DNA of 64,000 nucleotides from Juglans regia (lineage: Eukaryota; Streptophyta; Magnoliopsida; Fagales; Juglandaceae), in assembly GCF_001411555.2 (NCBI RefSeq), contig NC_049905.1, positions 7,159,053 to 7,223,052 of the forward strand, given 5' to 3'. The position numbers were made by a program, and so were the translations under genes. Position 1 is the stretch's first letter, and each line of letters starts with the position of its first letter. The notes beneath the pieces were generated by a model. The model ran no database searches, was not told the DNA's origin, and worked only from the letters and a program-made list of their open reading frames with translations. Positions 9,558-22,259 of this stretch are shown here, piece by piece.

Positions 9558-12500
9558 ATATCTATATTGACTAAAGATGGCAGAAGATTTGTTTCCATAC
9601 CCCTACAATCAAATGATCACCTTCTGCAACATACAGTGCGCAGTTGATTCTGCATTATTAAGATAGAGGACTACATTGATGCTTAGAAGCAATTTGAGTT
9701 TCACAATGCTGGATAGCCAAATTTACATAAATATTATAAAATTATCATTTATCTTAAAAATTTAAACTGATGAAAAGATGTATATTTAATTATTTATATT
9801 ATATTTTTAATATTTTTCCTCATGTCAGTCACATGTGGGCTAAACTCTTAATCAATGAATGACCCAATACGTGGAATATTTAATTAAGGATAATATTAGG
9901 GTGCACACAAAATGTGCATCCCAAATATGCACACCAGTGCAAATGAGTTTTTTTTTTCTTTTTCTTTAAGTATTTTTTAAACATATTTTATCATTAAGAA
10001 AAAATAAATAAATAATAAATTCACTAATAGTCACTTCGGCCTTAACCATTAAGAAAAAAAATAAAAAATAAAAATATATGTGTGATCATATCTGGTGGAC
10101 ATATTTAGAAGTTACACTATCATTTTCCTTTAATTAAATGAGGTAGAATGTAGAGTTAGGGTTCGAACTTAAGATTTCTGCTCTAATACTATGTAAAATC
10201 ACAACTTGTCAAAAAAAAATTAAACTAATAGAAAGAGATAGATTTAATTACTTGTATTATATTCTTAACAAATACCATTCATGATGGCTTTCGAACCGAA
10301 AATAATAGATTTCTTAGTGGGAATCAATTTACTCCATTATTGATTATGATAAGGAAAATAAGGATTATACACCCTTGTTTTGTCCCGTGTTGATTTTGTG
10401 GAAAACTCCATCATTAATTCTTATAAGTAGAAGTAAAATTTCCAAAGAATTTATTTGCTAACATCTCTAGGCTTTTAAAATGAGTTATTCAATTTAGCGC
10501 TTTACAATAAACACCTACTGACGTGAGTTTTTATTTTTTGAAAAATTTTACTTAGCAACTTTACGTCACACACCTGTTTTTATTTTTTATCTTCTTATTT
10601 TTTTCTCAACAGATGTGTGATGTAAGGCTATTGAGTAGATAAATTCTTATTTATTTATTTTTATCTTTTTATATTTTGAAAAACTCTATTCACCAGCCCC
10701 ACATCACACACATACTTTTTTCCCCTCTGTAAGTGTGTAGTGTACATGTGTACAGCTGCTGAGTAGAATAACTATTTTTTATTTTCCTCACAGCAAGTAT
10801 GTAATGTAGAATTGCTGAATAAAATTTTTTATTTTAAAATTTATCAAATTACTCATTTTATTTATATGCCTCTCAAAAGTTTGACACATGATTTTATCTT
10901 TTTTTACATTCATTTAAAATAAAATAAAAACTCCTATATCTTCGCTCTTGATTTGTCATTCATTTTATACTGATGTAATTGAAGACAAAGTTAATTTTTC
11001 AATATTTACACAATTTATAAATAAATTATACTTATTTTCTAAACTTATTTAAATCTTATTTTATCTTGAAGGGTTTGAATTCAAAGAATAATAATATTTT
11101 ATTGGATAATTATATTTATATCATTTTATAATTTAAAAAAAAAAAATGAGAGAGCCATACCAAACAGACTTTTTTGGTCCATGGTTATCGGTTGACCAGG
11201 TCAATGGAATTTATTTGTTTGTTTTTCTTCAGATTACTCGACCAGGCTGCCCCATAGCCAGTGACCTTTATTGACGGGAAAATATGTCATTATACGTATG
11301 ACCAGGAAGACCAATGCAGGTTTGAAAAATGATAGAGCCACCGCTGTCCAGTTGAGAGTTATCGTTGATTCTATCATGTGTTTTTTAATATATTTTTTTT
11401 TATAATTATTTTTATATAAATTTTTTTAATAATTTTAAATATTTAAAAAAATAAAAATAAAAATAATAATATTATTAAAAAATATTTCTTTAATCAGGAA
11501 ATAATTTTTTTTACTTCGTGATTAAGAAAATATTTTTTAATAATTTTTTTTTACTTCATGATTAAGAAAGTATTTTTTAATAATATTATAAATTTTTTTA
11601 ACTTTTTTAAAATATTTAAAAATATTAAAAAAATTTTATAAAACATAATTATAAAAAAAAATACATAAAAAAATATATGCTAGAGCTAGTGGTGGCTTTA
11701 GCAGTACTCGTGCAGGTTTATGTCATGGTCAAGGTCTACTAGCCAATAATTATTAATTGATATAAAATAATAATAACTGACTGCTACAGCCGCGAGAGTG
11801 ACCACCGACGTGTACTTTTTATTTTTTGATTTTTTAAAAATATTTTTAAAAATATGAATTTATTAAAAAACATTTCTTTAATCATTAAATTAAAAAAAAT
11901 AAAAAAATCAGTAGCTTTTATCTATGGGTATCTTCAGTGGATACAACATTTTCCATAATAATAAGTATGTGTTTGATAAGTGAAGTAATCTCATACTATT
12001 TCACTGTTATTAATTATTAATTTACAAATATTTTACTATTTTTTTATTATTATTTATTATTTTTTTAATATTATTTACAAATCATTTAAAATTACCCTAG
12101 CATCCAAACGTAGGCTAAAATTATTGGAAAGGGCTTTCTATTTGCAGCTCGGGTGTAGATAACATCATCTGCATTACTTAGAGTATTCTCATTAAATTAG
12201 GTAAATGCAAAGTCAAATTTTGGCTAATTTCATATGTTTTGCCTTTTGCTCATTTCATTTAAATCTTATCCATATATTGGATTATCTATATATAATCTAT
12301 ATAATAATAAAATATTAATAATTTAATATTTTTATTATTATTTTTTATCTAATTTATTTGTTATTGTAAATGATAAAATATAACAGACCCATTGTATTTC
12401 CTAGGCCCAGCCCAAAGGAAGGGTCTCATCAAGAGGGAAAAATGAGAAGAAAGAAGGAAATGATAAAAGGCTCAGGGGGTGCAGAGTGTCAAGAGGAAGA

Positions 12501-14606
12501 TGGGGTAAGTGGCATAAAGTAAAGAGGAAGTGACATAAAGAAAGGGTGAAGGGATGCAAAGCAAGGGGAAGAAGATAAATGAGGATGGAACCAGATGACC
12601 TGGGGGGACTTTTGGCCAGGCTTCTTGGAGACTTCACATTCTTTAATCTCACCACAGAAACTCCAACGAGAGGATGAAAACCAGATGATAGAACTTAGCA
12701 AGTCAAATGGAATTACAACATCTTTAGCTTCAAGTTTCTCTGCACAGGCATTCAAGCCATATGGATCATTGACAACAACACAAATTGCATAATCAATATT
12801 TTTTATATAGTTATAGATGTTCCCTTATATTGGCATACATTAGTACATTATAAACCAACAAGTTCACCACAAAAACAAAGAGAAAACCCGGTCCTCGCAT
12901 TATATGTCAGACTTTCAATTCAAAATCCATTACAAATCACACAGAATTAATTAATAAAATTGATAAGAATAATACTATATATCATACTCTCATTCCACTA
13001 TATAAGATATGGTATATTTATCACTATTGGATGATAAAGAATCTTCTAATAAAGGATAATCTAACGATGACAAATGTGTCATCTAGTGAAATAAAAATAA
13101 GATAATAATATAGTGTATAGAAGTTTTCAATTGATCAACATCCATTACAAAATCATCACTAGACCAACCAACAAGTCCATTACAACAGATGCTGCTTCAT
13201 TACATTTGTACTTCCATTAACAAAGACCCAAGTCAAAAAAGCAATCCCAGTAGCAAGTCCGCCAGCAACGTCCAACAAGTACATTACAATAAAGCAAGTT
13301 CACCAGCAAGTCGAAAAAGAAGCCACTAGCAAAAATCAGATGCTCCCTCATTACATTTATAGTTCCATTACAAAAGACTCCACTAGCAAGTCAAAAAAAC
13401 AATTCAGCAGCACTAGAATGTACATGAAGAGAAAATACAAGACTGAAAAACATGTCATGAACGAATAACAAATGAAGGTATGCCAGGGACAAATGAAGAA
13501 TATGTCATGAACACAAGGCTGGCTTTGAATTGCTGCATTTGCTTTGCATTTTTCAGAGAATAGGGTGATGGAGTATAACAAAGAAGCATATAATACTTAT
13601 CAATTTTCGAGAGAATTTACAATTTACAATACCTATCAATTTTCTCAAAACCTGTAAGCATAAAATTGAGGTTTGGTTTAGAAAATTAAGATAAGATGAG
13701 ATGAGAATAGGGTGACAGAGTATCACAAAGAAGCATGTAATACTTATCAATTTGCAAGCTGCTTGTCTTGTAATTCAATCACAATGCTGAAGACAAACAT
13801 TTTCCGTTTCATAAAGATAATTTGCTATTTAAATGTCATACTCAATTTCCTAGTAAACTTTCTTTACACTGGTTAACGTACCATTTATAATACAACCCAA
13901 TATAATTAAAAAAAAAAATCAAAATGCCAATTATTTTTTAAAAAGAAATAATATTTCTAGTCATGGAGTACAGCGCAAGCGTTGCACAATTCTTTTGAAA
14001 AAGTAAGTAAATACGAGATCCAGATAAAAAAACTAATTTTCTCATTGTGGATCTTACTATTTTTTAAAATGATTGTGCGACGTTTGTACATTCTACGACT
14101 ATATCCAATATTATTCTTTTTAAAAAGTGTTAGAAACAAAAAAAATCCCATAAAATAAAATTCACAAACTGATAATTACATGTCTTCTATATGATGCGCC
14201 ATTTTTATTTTACAATAAAAGTAATAAAAATAACTTTAGAATATCATGTCAGTTTATAAGTTTATTTTTGTATAAACTTTCACATCAGTGATGTGGTGGG
14301 TGTATAAAAAATAAGGCTTATATATATATTTTCTATTTAATTTCTTCTTATAAATCAAGTTCTGTATGTACATGCAATGTCCTCCACATTGACTCGCAAG
14401 TAATATAAATACTTTTCAATTTTAATAGTAATTCCGATAAAATTATTGTCAACTATATATATATATATGAATTTAGATCATGATCAAGCACAAATATTTA
14501 GCAGAAAATATGTACTGATTTTAAAAATCATCCCAAACTAATTAATAATGACGACGTACACATAAGTCTGTACTAAATTAAGGGAGCAAAAAAAGAATAA
14601 TCTTGA
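9558..14606. other. Left-arm intergenic DNA downstream of the transporter
   Basis: Mostly AT-rich DNA, homologous in blocks to 42188-45600. No gene was recognised. 11745-13235 is absent from the right arm. Within it, 12401-12790 is less AT-rich with overlapping 65-88 codon frames that I cannot assign. 12180-12400 resembles 59748-59960 (shared CTATATAATAATAAAATATTAATAA core), possibly another MITE family. Confidence 0.6.
10545..10820. repeat. Run of three related short inverted-repeat units
   Basis: The pattern is a TACATCACACAC-like string, an AT- or C-rich loop, then its inverse (GTGTGTGATGTA-like). It occurs at about 10545-10640, 10680-10775 and, in partial form, 10790-10830. The right arm keeps only part of the first unit, consistent with deletion between short direct repeats. 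Confidence 0.5.
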
Positions 14607-17293
14607 TCAAGCCAGTTGCTTTTCCTCTGCTTTAGCTTGCATCTCTCTGTCGTCGTCATCAAAGTACCTCTTCCAGAACCAATGCTTCTTCCACACTCTT
14701 TCATTCATTTCATCAATGGGAACTCCCTTTGTTTCAGGCAGGAAGAAGATGGCAAAGGAACCCATCAAAACAATCCATGCCACGAAGAAGAAGAAGATCC
14801 CAGACCGCATATGGCACAGCATTGTGAGGAACGCTTGAGCAATGAGGAAGGTGAAAAGCATGTTGGTGCTGACAGCAAAGAAGAACCCAGCACTTCGAGT
14901 CTCGAGTGGGAAGATTTCACTAGGAATTAGCCAGCCCAAAGGACCCCAAGACCATGCAAAACCGGACACGAAAAGACAGACCAAGAACACCACGAACAGT
15001 GCATAATTGCTTGGCATCTCGTTTGAAGCTTTCAAATGGACTGCAAGTATCGCTCCCATTACAGACTGCAAAAACACAAAACATGCACAATTTAGTAACA
15101 CGTAAAAACATGCATGCTAGAGACTTATCGTCTCGGGCAACACTTCATGTGTCTAGCTCTCGTTGAAATTGGACCCATTAAACGTGAGACACGAGTCTCA
15201 CATCAATGGGTCCAGTTCCAAGTATGTCACATCCCCATGAATAAGAAACTCTTCACAAAACAAAATGAGAAACAAATCTAGAAAAAAACTGAATGGATCG
15301 ATGAGTAAATATTCAAGATATTAATTATATATACCTTTCTGTGCTTCTAATTTTTTCCTTACCTGGGCTACAAGCATTTGAACGGCAGCTTCGATGAGCA
15401 ATTTCCTCCTCCCGATTCTGTCAACCGAGAAAACTGCAACCAATGTGGATAACACGTTAACCAAACCGGTAACGACGGCAGATAACAACGATCCATCGCT
15501 CTTGAATCCCATGGTCTGAAACAGTACTGGTGCATAAAACATGATGACGTTGATTCCTGTAAGCTGCTGGAAGACCTGAAGAAGCGCAGAACAAATGAGC
15601 TGAGGCCTGCTGTTGCGTTTCATGAGACTTCTGTAGGCGTGCTTGGCTTGGTTAGCCACTTCAGTGGCGTGCACTAGTTCGTTGAATTCTTTCTCTACAT
15701 CTTCCACGCCCCTAATCTTCCTCAGAGTTTTCAAGCCTTGGTCTTCCTTCCCACGCTCGATTAGGCTGGTGGGCGTCTCGACGATGACGATGGATCCGAC
15801 GAGAAGAATTATGGCGGGCACCGCGGCACCCCCTAGCGACACTCTCCAGCCGTATGGGTGCATGTTTGACGTGAAATAATTAATCACGTTTGCGCACAGA
15901 ATGCCGACTGTGATAAGCAACTGAAAGCAGATGTTCAGGCCTCCCCTGTACTTGGCCGGAGCAATTTCTGATATGAACAACGGTACTGCCTGTTCATGCA
16001 TTGAAAACATCAGGATCAGCGATTGAGAAACCTACTGTATTCTTTTAATTAAATAACACAGGGTGCAATATGATGATCATAACTGGGATATATTCTCTCA
16101 TGCGTTCAAGCGGTTAAACTATTAGCACGTGGCCGGTCGGCATTAAATAAAACTTATCCACAAAAATCAAGACAATTTTGAATATAATATTAAATAATTG
16201 TTTGAATTTTTAATATTAAAAACACAAAAAATTAATTTTTTATAATATTTTTATTCAAATCTTCTCTCTAATTTTTCAAACTCCATTAAAATATCACAAT
16301 CTAAACATTTTTACTACTATTCAAAAAATTATGAAATACTCCATGGAGTGTCCAATTGAATCCTAAGTCTTAGATTCTAATTTGAAAAAGAATTTATCTC
16401 ATATATACTACTTACAGTCTCCATTTAGAGACTACGTGCATGTGCAAGCCTAATTAATTTAGTCTTTAAAATTTTTTAAAATTATAATAATATATTTCTT
16501 AAAATGATATTTTTTTCTATTTAATGAATTAAGGTTTGCACATATCATCTCTATTTGAAGACTGCAAACAAGATTTCTCTATAATTAGCATGTGACGCCC
16601 AAATAAAAATACCTTATTTGATTGTATGCTCTACCTAATTTAATTGTTAAGAAAAGAAATGGAAAATAATTATGCCCGTGATGATATTGATACCTGGTTA
16701 CCAAACCCAACTCCAGCGCCAAGACACAACCTGCCTAAGATCAACATCAGTAGATCTTTGGCAACAGTGTTTAAAATGGCTCCGGCAACAAAGAAAACAG
16801 AGGCGGCTTGGATTACTGGTTTCCGGCCAAACTTCTTGCAAGCCATGGATGCGAAAAACGAAGCCACGATGGCTGCAAGATAAAGTGAAGAAGTAAAGAG
16901 CTGGAGATACTGATTATCGTACTTGCAGTAGTTGTTTTCCTGGGCTCGGTGCTTCTTTTCATAAACAGCAGGAAAGAATTTAATCAAGAAATCATCCATT
17001 GAAGTCACTCCCCCTGTAACAACGATAAAACAAAGCATTAAACCAAACTTCTCAGCCACGACATGCAAAACGTATAAAAAAAAAAAAAGACAGACGTACA
17101 GACAGACAGACAGACGAACAAACGTTCATGAAATCATGCTTGCTTGTATGCTTTACGTACCGGAGATGCCAATATCGTAGCCAAACATAAGGCCTCCAAA
17201 GGCGGCGATAACACTACAGACGACAACCTGCCCTGTAAGCTTGGCGGGGAAGTCTTGCCCACCTCCAGATTCTGAAATAACGATTGCAGGCAT
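14607..17293 (-). CDS. Hexose/H+ symporter, STP family (left copy)
   Basis: Four exons, complement: 17161-17293, 16694-17013, 15363-15989 and 14607-15065. All junctions are GT-AG and the product is 512 aa, normal for plant STP monosaccharide transporters. It is a 12-helix major-facilitator protein expected in the plasma membrane, importing hexoses with a proton. Motifs: FGYDIGISGG with Asp40 (equivalent to the proton-coupling Asp of STP10), R139 in LGR, lid cysteines C74 and C444, LIERGK near 227-232, QQLTG 292-296, WSWGPLGWLIPSE 398-410 and PETKG 470-474. The loop ETPTSLIER suggests the STP6/STP8 branch. The start is the first ATG after a TATA-like site. It differs from the right copy at V28, Q69, Y76 and E255. 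Intron 3 is 297 nt against 132 nt in the partner. Substrate is inferred from family only. Confidence 0.95.
17088..17115. repeat. GACA microsatellite in intron 1 of the left transporter
   Basis: Imperfect GACA repeats at 17088-17115, just inside the intron. The right copy has TGTCCGTCTGTCTTTTG here, so the repeat is expanded only on the left. Confidence 0.8.
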
Positions 17294-17450
17294 GGTTGCA
17301 GATTAGCCTTACTTTTCCCTGGCTGATCGATCGATCGGTCAATGATGTGTGATGGAAAGCCAGGAAGAGTTTGGCCGCGGCCTGAAGAACTGAAGGTAAT
17401 GAATTATATATAAAAGCAAGTAGTAGTACTGTTCCCTACGTCTGTGAGTC

Positions 17451-17462
17451 CTTTTTATATAT
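17451..17462 (-). promoter_or_regulatory. TATA-box candidate, left transporter gene
   Basis: The complement reads TATATAAAAAG, about 160 nt before the start codon. The same motif is conserved at 39527-39539 in the right copy, which supports it as the core promoter. Confidence 0.6.
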
Positions 17463-19288
17463 CTACTCCCGACGGCATAAGGGTAATCTTAATAACAGGA
17501 AGTTTGATCGTTTCAACTATCTTATCCTCGATCGATGATAATCTGTTCAAACCCTAAAATCTCTCCCAACTCCGATCCTTGGATTTTGGATATTATCAAC
17601 AATTTTTGTTCGGATATACAGGAAAGGAAGTTAATTTAATTTTGATTTGTTATTTGACACGCTTTCTTTTGTGGGTTGAGTGTTGGATAGCTTGAATTTA
17701 CGTATTATTAGGCCAATCCCAGCAAAAATAGTGGAAAAAAAACAGGCTGGAAATTAGTTTTTTGAAAAAAAGTAGGAGATCACATTAATGATTAGGTTAC
17801 CCTTCAACTAATTATAGATCATGTAGTACTAAAACAGAAACATATGAATATTGGGTTGGAAATATTTTATAAACATGGCATGCCAAAACAAAATTTAGGA
17901 CTTAATTTGATGCTGAAAATGAGTTTAATTTTCAATTTGAGAGCATCAAAATATGTCATGTCGACGGTCGTTTTGTATTTGTTGTACATGGTAATATTTT
18001 TTTTCCGAACAATGTTATTCTAATGTCTCTACACCACATGACATGATCATCGATCTACATGACATAATTGTATTTGAAAAATAAATTTTAAAATTTGAAT
18101 CTTATAAATCAAATTATACCATATAGATTGTGTATGATGTAGATGCCTTAGAATAAAATTATCTTTTTTTCCTTAGAAAATACTACTAATAAGCAAATTA
18201 ACATGCGCCAGCTCAAATTTGATACTTACAATTAATTTTGATTCTTTTGAATAAAGAAATATAAATGTTTTTATATTATACTATTTACAAATTTATTTAT
18301 TGATACACCCAATTCAGGGAAGCGGCCTTATAAATTAAAGAACGTACTTTTATTTATCATTTTTTTTCTTGTAATTATAATGAATTTCACCATAAGTTAT
18401 CTGGTTACAGTTTAATTAGTACCGTACCAACTTATAAGTAGCAAAATTTAATTATTTAAAATATGGGTAGATTTTCTTAAATCCAAACGATTGTTTCCAA
18501 TTAATTAATGGTGGAAATTTTGGCACGTAAGCAAGATTTTATATATCATTTTTAAATTCAAATTGCATGAATAAGTTATATTTTTGGGTTATAAATTAAA
18601 TGGATGGATATTGCAAATTGCAATTGATCGATATAGATAAAGTTAAAAGGAGGAAGAGTTTAAGTTGAAAGATATTGATCATGTTTGATAAACAGTACTT
18701 TTATAAAATCGATAAGTCGTTCTAATTTTATAGACTTCGTAAACGCTTTAAGTTGAATTAAAGACCTCGTAAATCTAATTCCCATGCTAGAAATTGGTAT
18801 CAGAGTAACAGTAGTACTCTTGCAACTCTTTAGAGGATCGTGCTACACCCACCGGGTGTAGTCCGAGAGATTCTCTCGATAAGATTATTTAATTTTTAAT
18901 TTTTTCATACATTTTTTTTTTATTTTTTTATATTAAAATATCTATTTAATTAAATACAGTAATATAATAACGGTAAAGAAGTAAATTTATCATTTTCTTC
19001 ATCTTAATTTATAATAAAGAGTTAAAGTTGACGAGTCTCTCATAGTGCATTTTCTGTGTTCTTTACAACCCTAAATATGGCACTTCTCATTTTTAAAAGT
19101 GCGAAGCCTTTTTTTAATTAATCTGTGAGATTTAACATTAATGGTTCATCTCTTGAAAATCTGGGTATGGTTGGATATGATCTGGCCGGTGATCTTTATA
19201 GGGATCATTGTGGCAAATTATTATTAGATCATGTCTCCTAATCTTTAGGGCATGGTTTAAATGTTCAAAGAACAAGCTAGAGCCCTTA

Positions 19289-19491
19289 AGGTTTGGATAG
19301 TAAGTATAGTACTTGAGATAATATGAAAGTTGAATAAAATATTATTATAATTAAATTTAATTTTTTAACATTATAGTTATTTTGAGATTTAAAAAAATTG
19401 AATTGTTTATTATGTTTTATTTGAAAGTTTAATAAAATTGTAATGATTAGATGAGATGAAATGAATTTAAAATATTTTTTAATCCAAACAT
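19289..19491. repeat. MITE of the GTTTGGAT family
   Basis: Left end AGGTTTGGATAGTAAG, right end TTTTAATCCAAACA, with the core GATTAGATGAGATGAAATG near the right side. Same architecture as 5215-5392. Confidence 0.65.
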
Positions 19492-20039
19492 CACGTCTCC
19501 GTTACGACGAGAGTACCAACCCTCCGTTAGAATCGAATATTTTTGTTGGCTTTCCTAAAATTCATTCTCAAATAAGAAATGAAGGGCTAAAACTAGTTGA
19601 ACTCTCTGCCTTTTTTGTAAGCAGTTGAACTCTCTACCTTACATTATGTTTTACTTTATTTAGGGGTATAATCGATCCGGTTTGATTCGGTTTTAGATAA
19701 AATTTAGAACCGAATCGGTATACACCAATTTTGCATTTTCAAAAACCGATACCGTACCAGTTATCCTCCTAAACCAGTACTTCCGATTTTATCTGTTTCG
19801 GTCCGGTTTGGTCTGGTTTTTCGATTTTAATCAAGTGCCAATTTTTCATAAAAAAAATCTATTATAAAAATAACTGCTATAAAAAAAATCTGTTGTATAA
19901 AAAAATATGATGTACAAAAGATCTGTTATAAAAAAACTACTATAAAGAACATAAAATGAAAATCAGCTGTTAAAAAAAAATCTTCTATAAATAAAACTAC
20001 TATAAAAACAGAATATGAAAATCAAAAAAAAAAAAAAAA

Positions 20040-20229
20040 ATTGCTATAACTATAATATAACTCTTATAATATATTATACTATAACTCTCATAAGTATTAT
20101 ACTATTATAGTGTTACTACTACATATAGTGTATATATATATATATATAAATATATAGTGCTATAGTGATATTAATACTATATGTTATACACTATGAAATA
20201 TACTAATACATTGATACTAAATTATTACT
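20040..20229. repeat. TA-rich tract bordering the CACTA left end
   Basis: Degenerate TATAGTGATATTAATAC-like units. Similar tracts occur at 23090-23690 and 39080-39284. Confidence 0.65.
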
Positions 20230-20265
20230 CACTACAAGAAATTTTACTTTTTGGGATGAAATTTG
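20230..20265 (+). repeat. CACTA left terminal repeat
   Basis: CACTACAAGAAATTTTAC opens the element. It closely resembles consensus CACTA ends in plants and the ends of the element at 2504-4556. No partner was found between 38500 and 39290. Confidence 0.85.
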
Positions 20266-20379
20266 TTAGGGACAAATGAAATTTTGTTCCTAAAAGTAAT
20301 TATTGGAGACGAAATTTACATTTCGTCTAAAAATATGGCTTAGTTTCTAAATTCATTCGAATGGATAAATATCCATTCG

Positions 20380-20700
20380 AACAAGATATTTTAGGAAGAA
20401 TAAAATCGTCTAAAAAAAACTGTTCGAACGGGAAAAAATAGATTCGGACAAGGAATTAATGTATGTTCAAATAGTATATAATTTGTTCAAATAATAATCT
20501 TGGCGGGAAATTAATTTATTTTTCCCGGGAAAAGTTCATAATCGTTAGAACTTAAATTTACTTGTTCGAACAGACTAGGTTTGGTGGAAAAATGTGGTAG
20601 CAAGGTTGTTTTACCGTTCGAACAAAAAAAATATCATTCGAACTAGTTCGAACACTATATTTATTCATTCGAACGACTAATTTAGTTGAAAATTATATAA
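20380..20700. repeat. Subterminal TTCGAA-type repeats, left cluster
   Basis: About ten GTTCGAAC, ATTCGAAC, GTTCAAAT and similar octamers occur in 300 bp. Palindromic, clustered subterminal motifs are how CACTA elements bind their transposase. Confidence 0.75.
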
Positions 20701-21174
20701 AAATTATTTATCATAATTAATTTGTGTATATATTTTTTCCATTAAAGTAATAAATATTTTTTCCATTAATTTCTTATCATTTTTCAAATATAAAAATATT
20801 ATATATTATGATGTAATGTGAGTTAAAATATTTGTAAATTCATAAATTAATTTTATGTAATTAATTTCAAAATTTTATAGTGATTTCTATTATGTTAAAG
20901 TTATATAAATATAACTTTAAAGAGTGTCAGTTTTTTATTATTATGAACGGTAAGTAAAATGAAAAAAACAAACAAGGTAGCAAATATGAAAAATAAAAAT
21001 CATACATTAATTACATCACAAATATATAATGTTCAATACAACATAAAAAAATAAAATAATAACTAAAACGATCTACTTGCTAAGTAGATCAAAATCCGCT
21101 TGTAACATTTTAATGTGTCCATCCAGATTCCTAAACTTCTCCATGATGGGCCTAATGAACTCTACAAACCGAGC

Positions 21175-22154
21175 TCATACCTGATCTAAAATAGCTCCAA
21201 GAGGCTGTCTCTCAACACCGACAATACTACTAGAAGCTGGATCAGTTTGCGTACCACTAGGTTGTTCTAGTGTAGTCTTCCGCAAGTGGCCCTTACTTTT
21301 GTTGAATTTAATCTTGTTAAGGTGCTCTATCTGTGGCAACCTTCGCTCAGTCCCAGATACCATAATCCTCGATCGGAGTAGGAGGTTAGATATCAACAGT
21401 GCAAATGGTAGACTATCTCCATTGAAATAGCGTGAGTTCGATCGAATGAGGAGGAAGAAATACAATGCCAGATCAATGGGGTCCCCCCGTGCTATTCCCA
21501 ACAAAAATCTAGTTCGATCGATCCCGAATTCAGTCTTTTGTTTTTCGGATTGATGTTATACCCAACAATCAAATTAAGCATTCTGAAAAATACTATATTG
21601 TCGGGTTGTCGGATCACCTTGCTCTCATCATATGGGGGAGCTTAAGGGTCTCACACTAGCTGACGAACCTGATCGTTTGTGAGACCATCATCGGTAGATC
21701 CTCATCCTCATTATCATGCGAACTAGCATCCGACTTTACATTCGGCGCTAGCGATGAGGATGCGGCCTATGTGTCTGAATCAGATGGTGTAACCACTGCT
21801 CCCGATGTAGCCGCTGCAGGATATGTGCCGGGCATGTGCGAAAGATCAAGGAACTCAACAATAATGCGGGAAGAGAAAGTAATACTCACTCCCCTGACCA
21901 CTAAGGTGTAGCACAAAGCATCAACGTCATGCTCTCCCATGGAACGGTAAAACTCACCAACCATCTTTGGATATGCAGTCACTTGTTGTCCATCCCCGGT
22001 TGGTGATTATGGACTGTATGCTCCGTCCCTCCCATGAAAGATCACATAAGTCATTCAAAATGATCTCTCGCTCGACAAGTATAGGCATCGTCTCCTGAGC
22101 ATGAGCTGCTCCACTACTTTGATCAGTCTGATCTCTCGCATGTTTTTTTTTCAC
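21175..22154 (-). pseudogene. Putative plant transposon protein (Transposase_32-like), frameshifted
   Basis: Complement pieces are 22154-21954 (66 codons), 21982-21767 (71 codons) and 21504-21175 (109 codons). The second reads KMVGEFYRSM then VVRGVSITFSSRIIVEFLDL. The third reads GIARGDPIDLALYFFLLIRS then DSLPFALLISNLLL. I recognise these as the domain annotated as putative plant transposon protein in plant genomes; its function is unknown. Overlapping frames indicate at least one frameshift. It runs opposite to the two CACTA genes and is flanked on its 5' side by another TTCGAA cluster. Confidence 0.6.
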
Positions 22155-22259
22155 TAGATGCCATTAGTATATTGTTTAACCATAATGAATGTAAGAATAT
22201 AATTAAAATAATTGTATAATTATATTATTGAAGAATTATACTATATTGAACTGAATTGG

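Larger units (their letters stand above)
5174..17706. repeat. Left arm of a large inverted duplication
   Basis: The reverse complement of this interval aligns in order with 39285-45834. The outer ends correspond at ATCATGCGTAAC (5174) and the complement of GGTTACGCAGGAT (about 45834). The inner ends correspond at GCTTGAATTTACGTA (about 17706) and TAGGTAAATTCAAGC (39285). The arm is about 12.5 kb against 6.55 kb for its partner. The extra DNA is at about 5418-9308, 9338-9557, 10640-10890 and 11745-13235, plus ~165 bp in intron 3 of the transporter gene. Exons are almost identical between arms and introns close to it. Confidence 0.9.
17707..20229. other. Unique spacer between left arm and CACTA complex
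   Basis: AT-rich, with no gene recognised. It contains a MITE (19289-19491), a stretch rich in CGGTTTGGTCTGG / GAACCGAATCGG motifs at about 19670-19830 typical of dispersed plant repeats, short tandem variants of AAAATCTGTTATAAAAAAACT at about 19850-20040, and a TA-rich tract to 20229. TTGGTATCAGAG at about 18795 looks like an isolated Copia primer site, without LTRs around it. Confidence 0.6.

Noticed and set aside
12401..12755. Overlapping 84- and 88-codon minus-strand frames as a gene
   Set aside because: Two overlapping frames, repetitive Leu/Pro/Phe/Ser composition from a GA-rich + strand, no recognisable domain and no splice signals.
18790..18805. TTGGTATCAGAG as a Copia primer site
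   Set aside because: No LTR pair or coding remnant flanks it. A vestigial fragment or chance match only.
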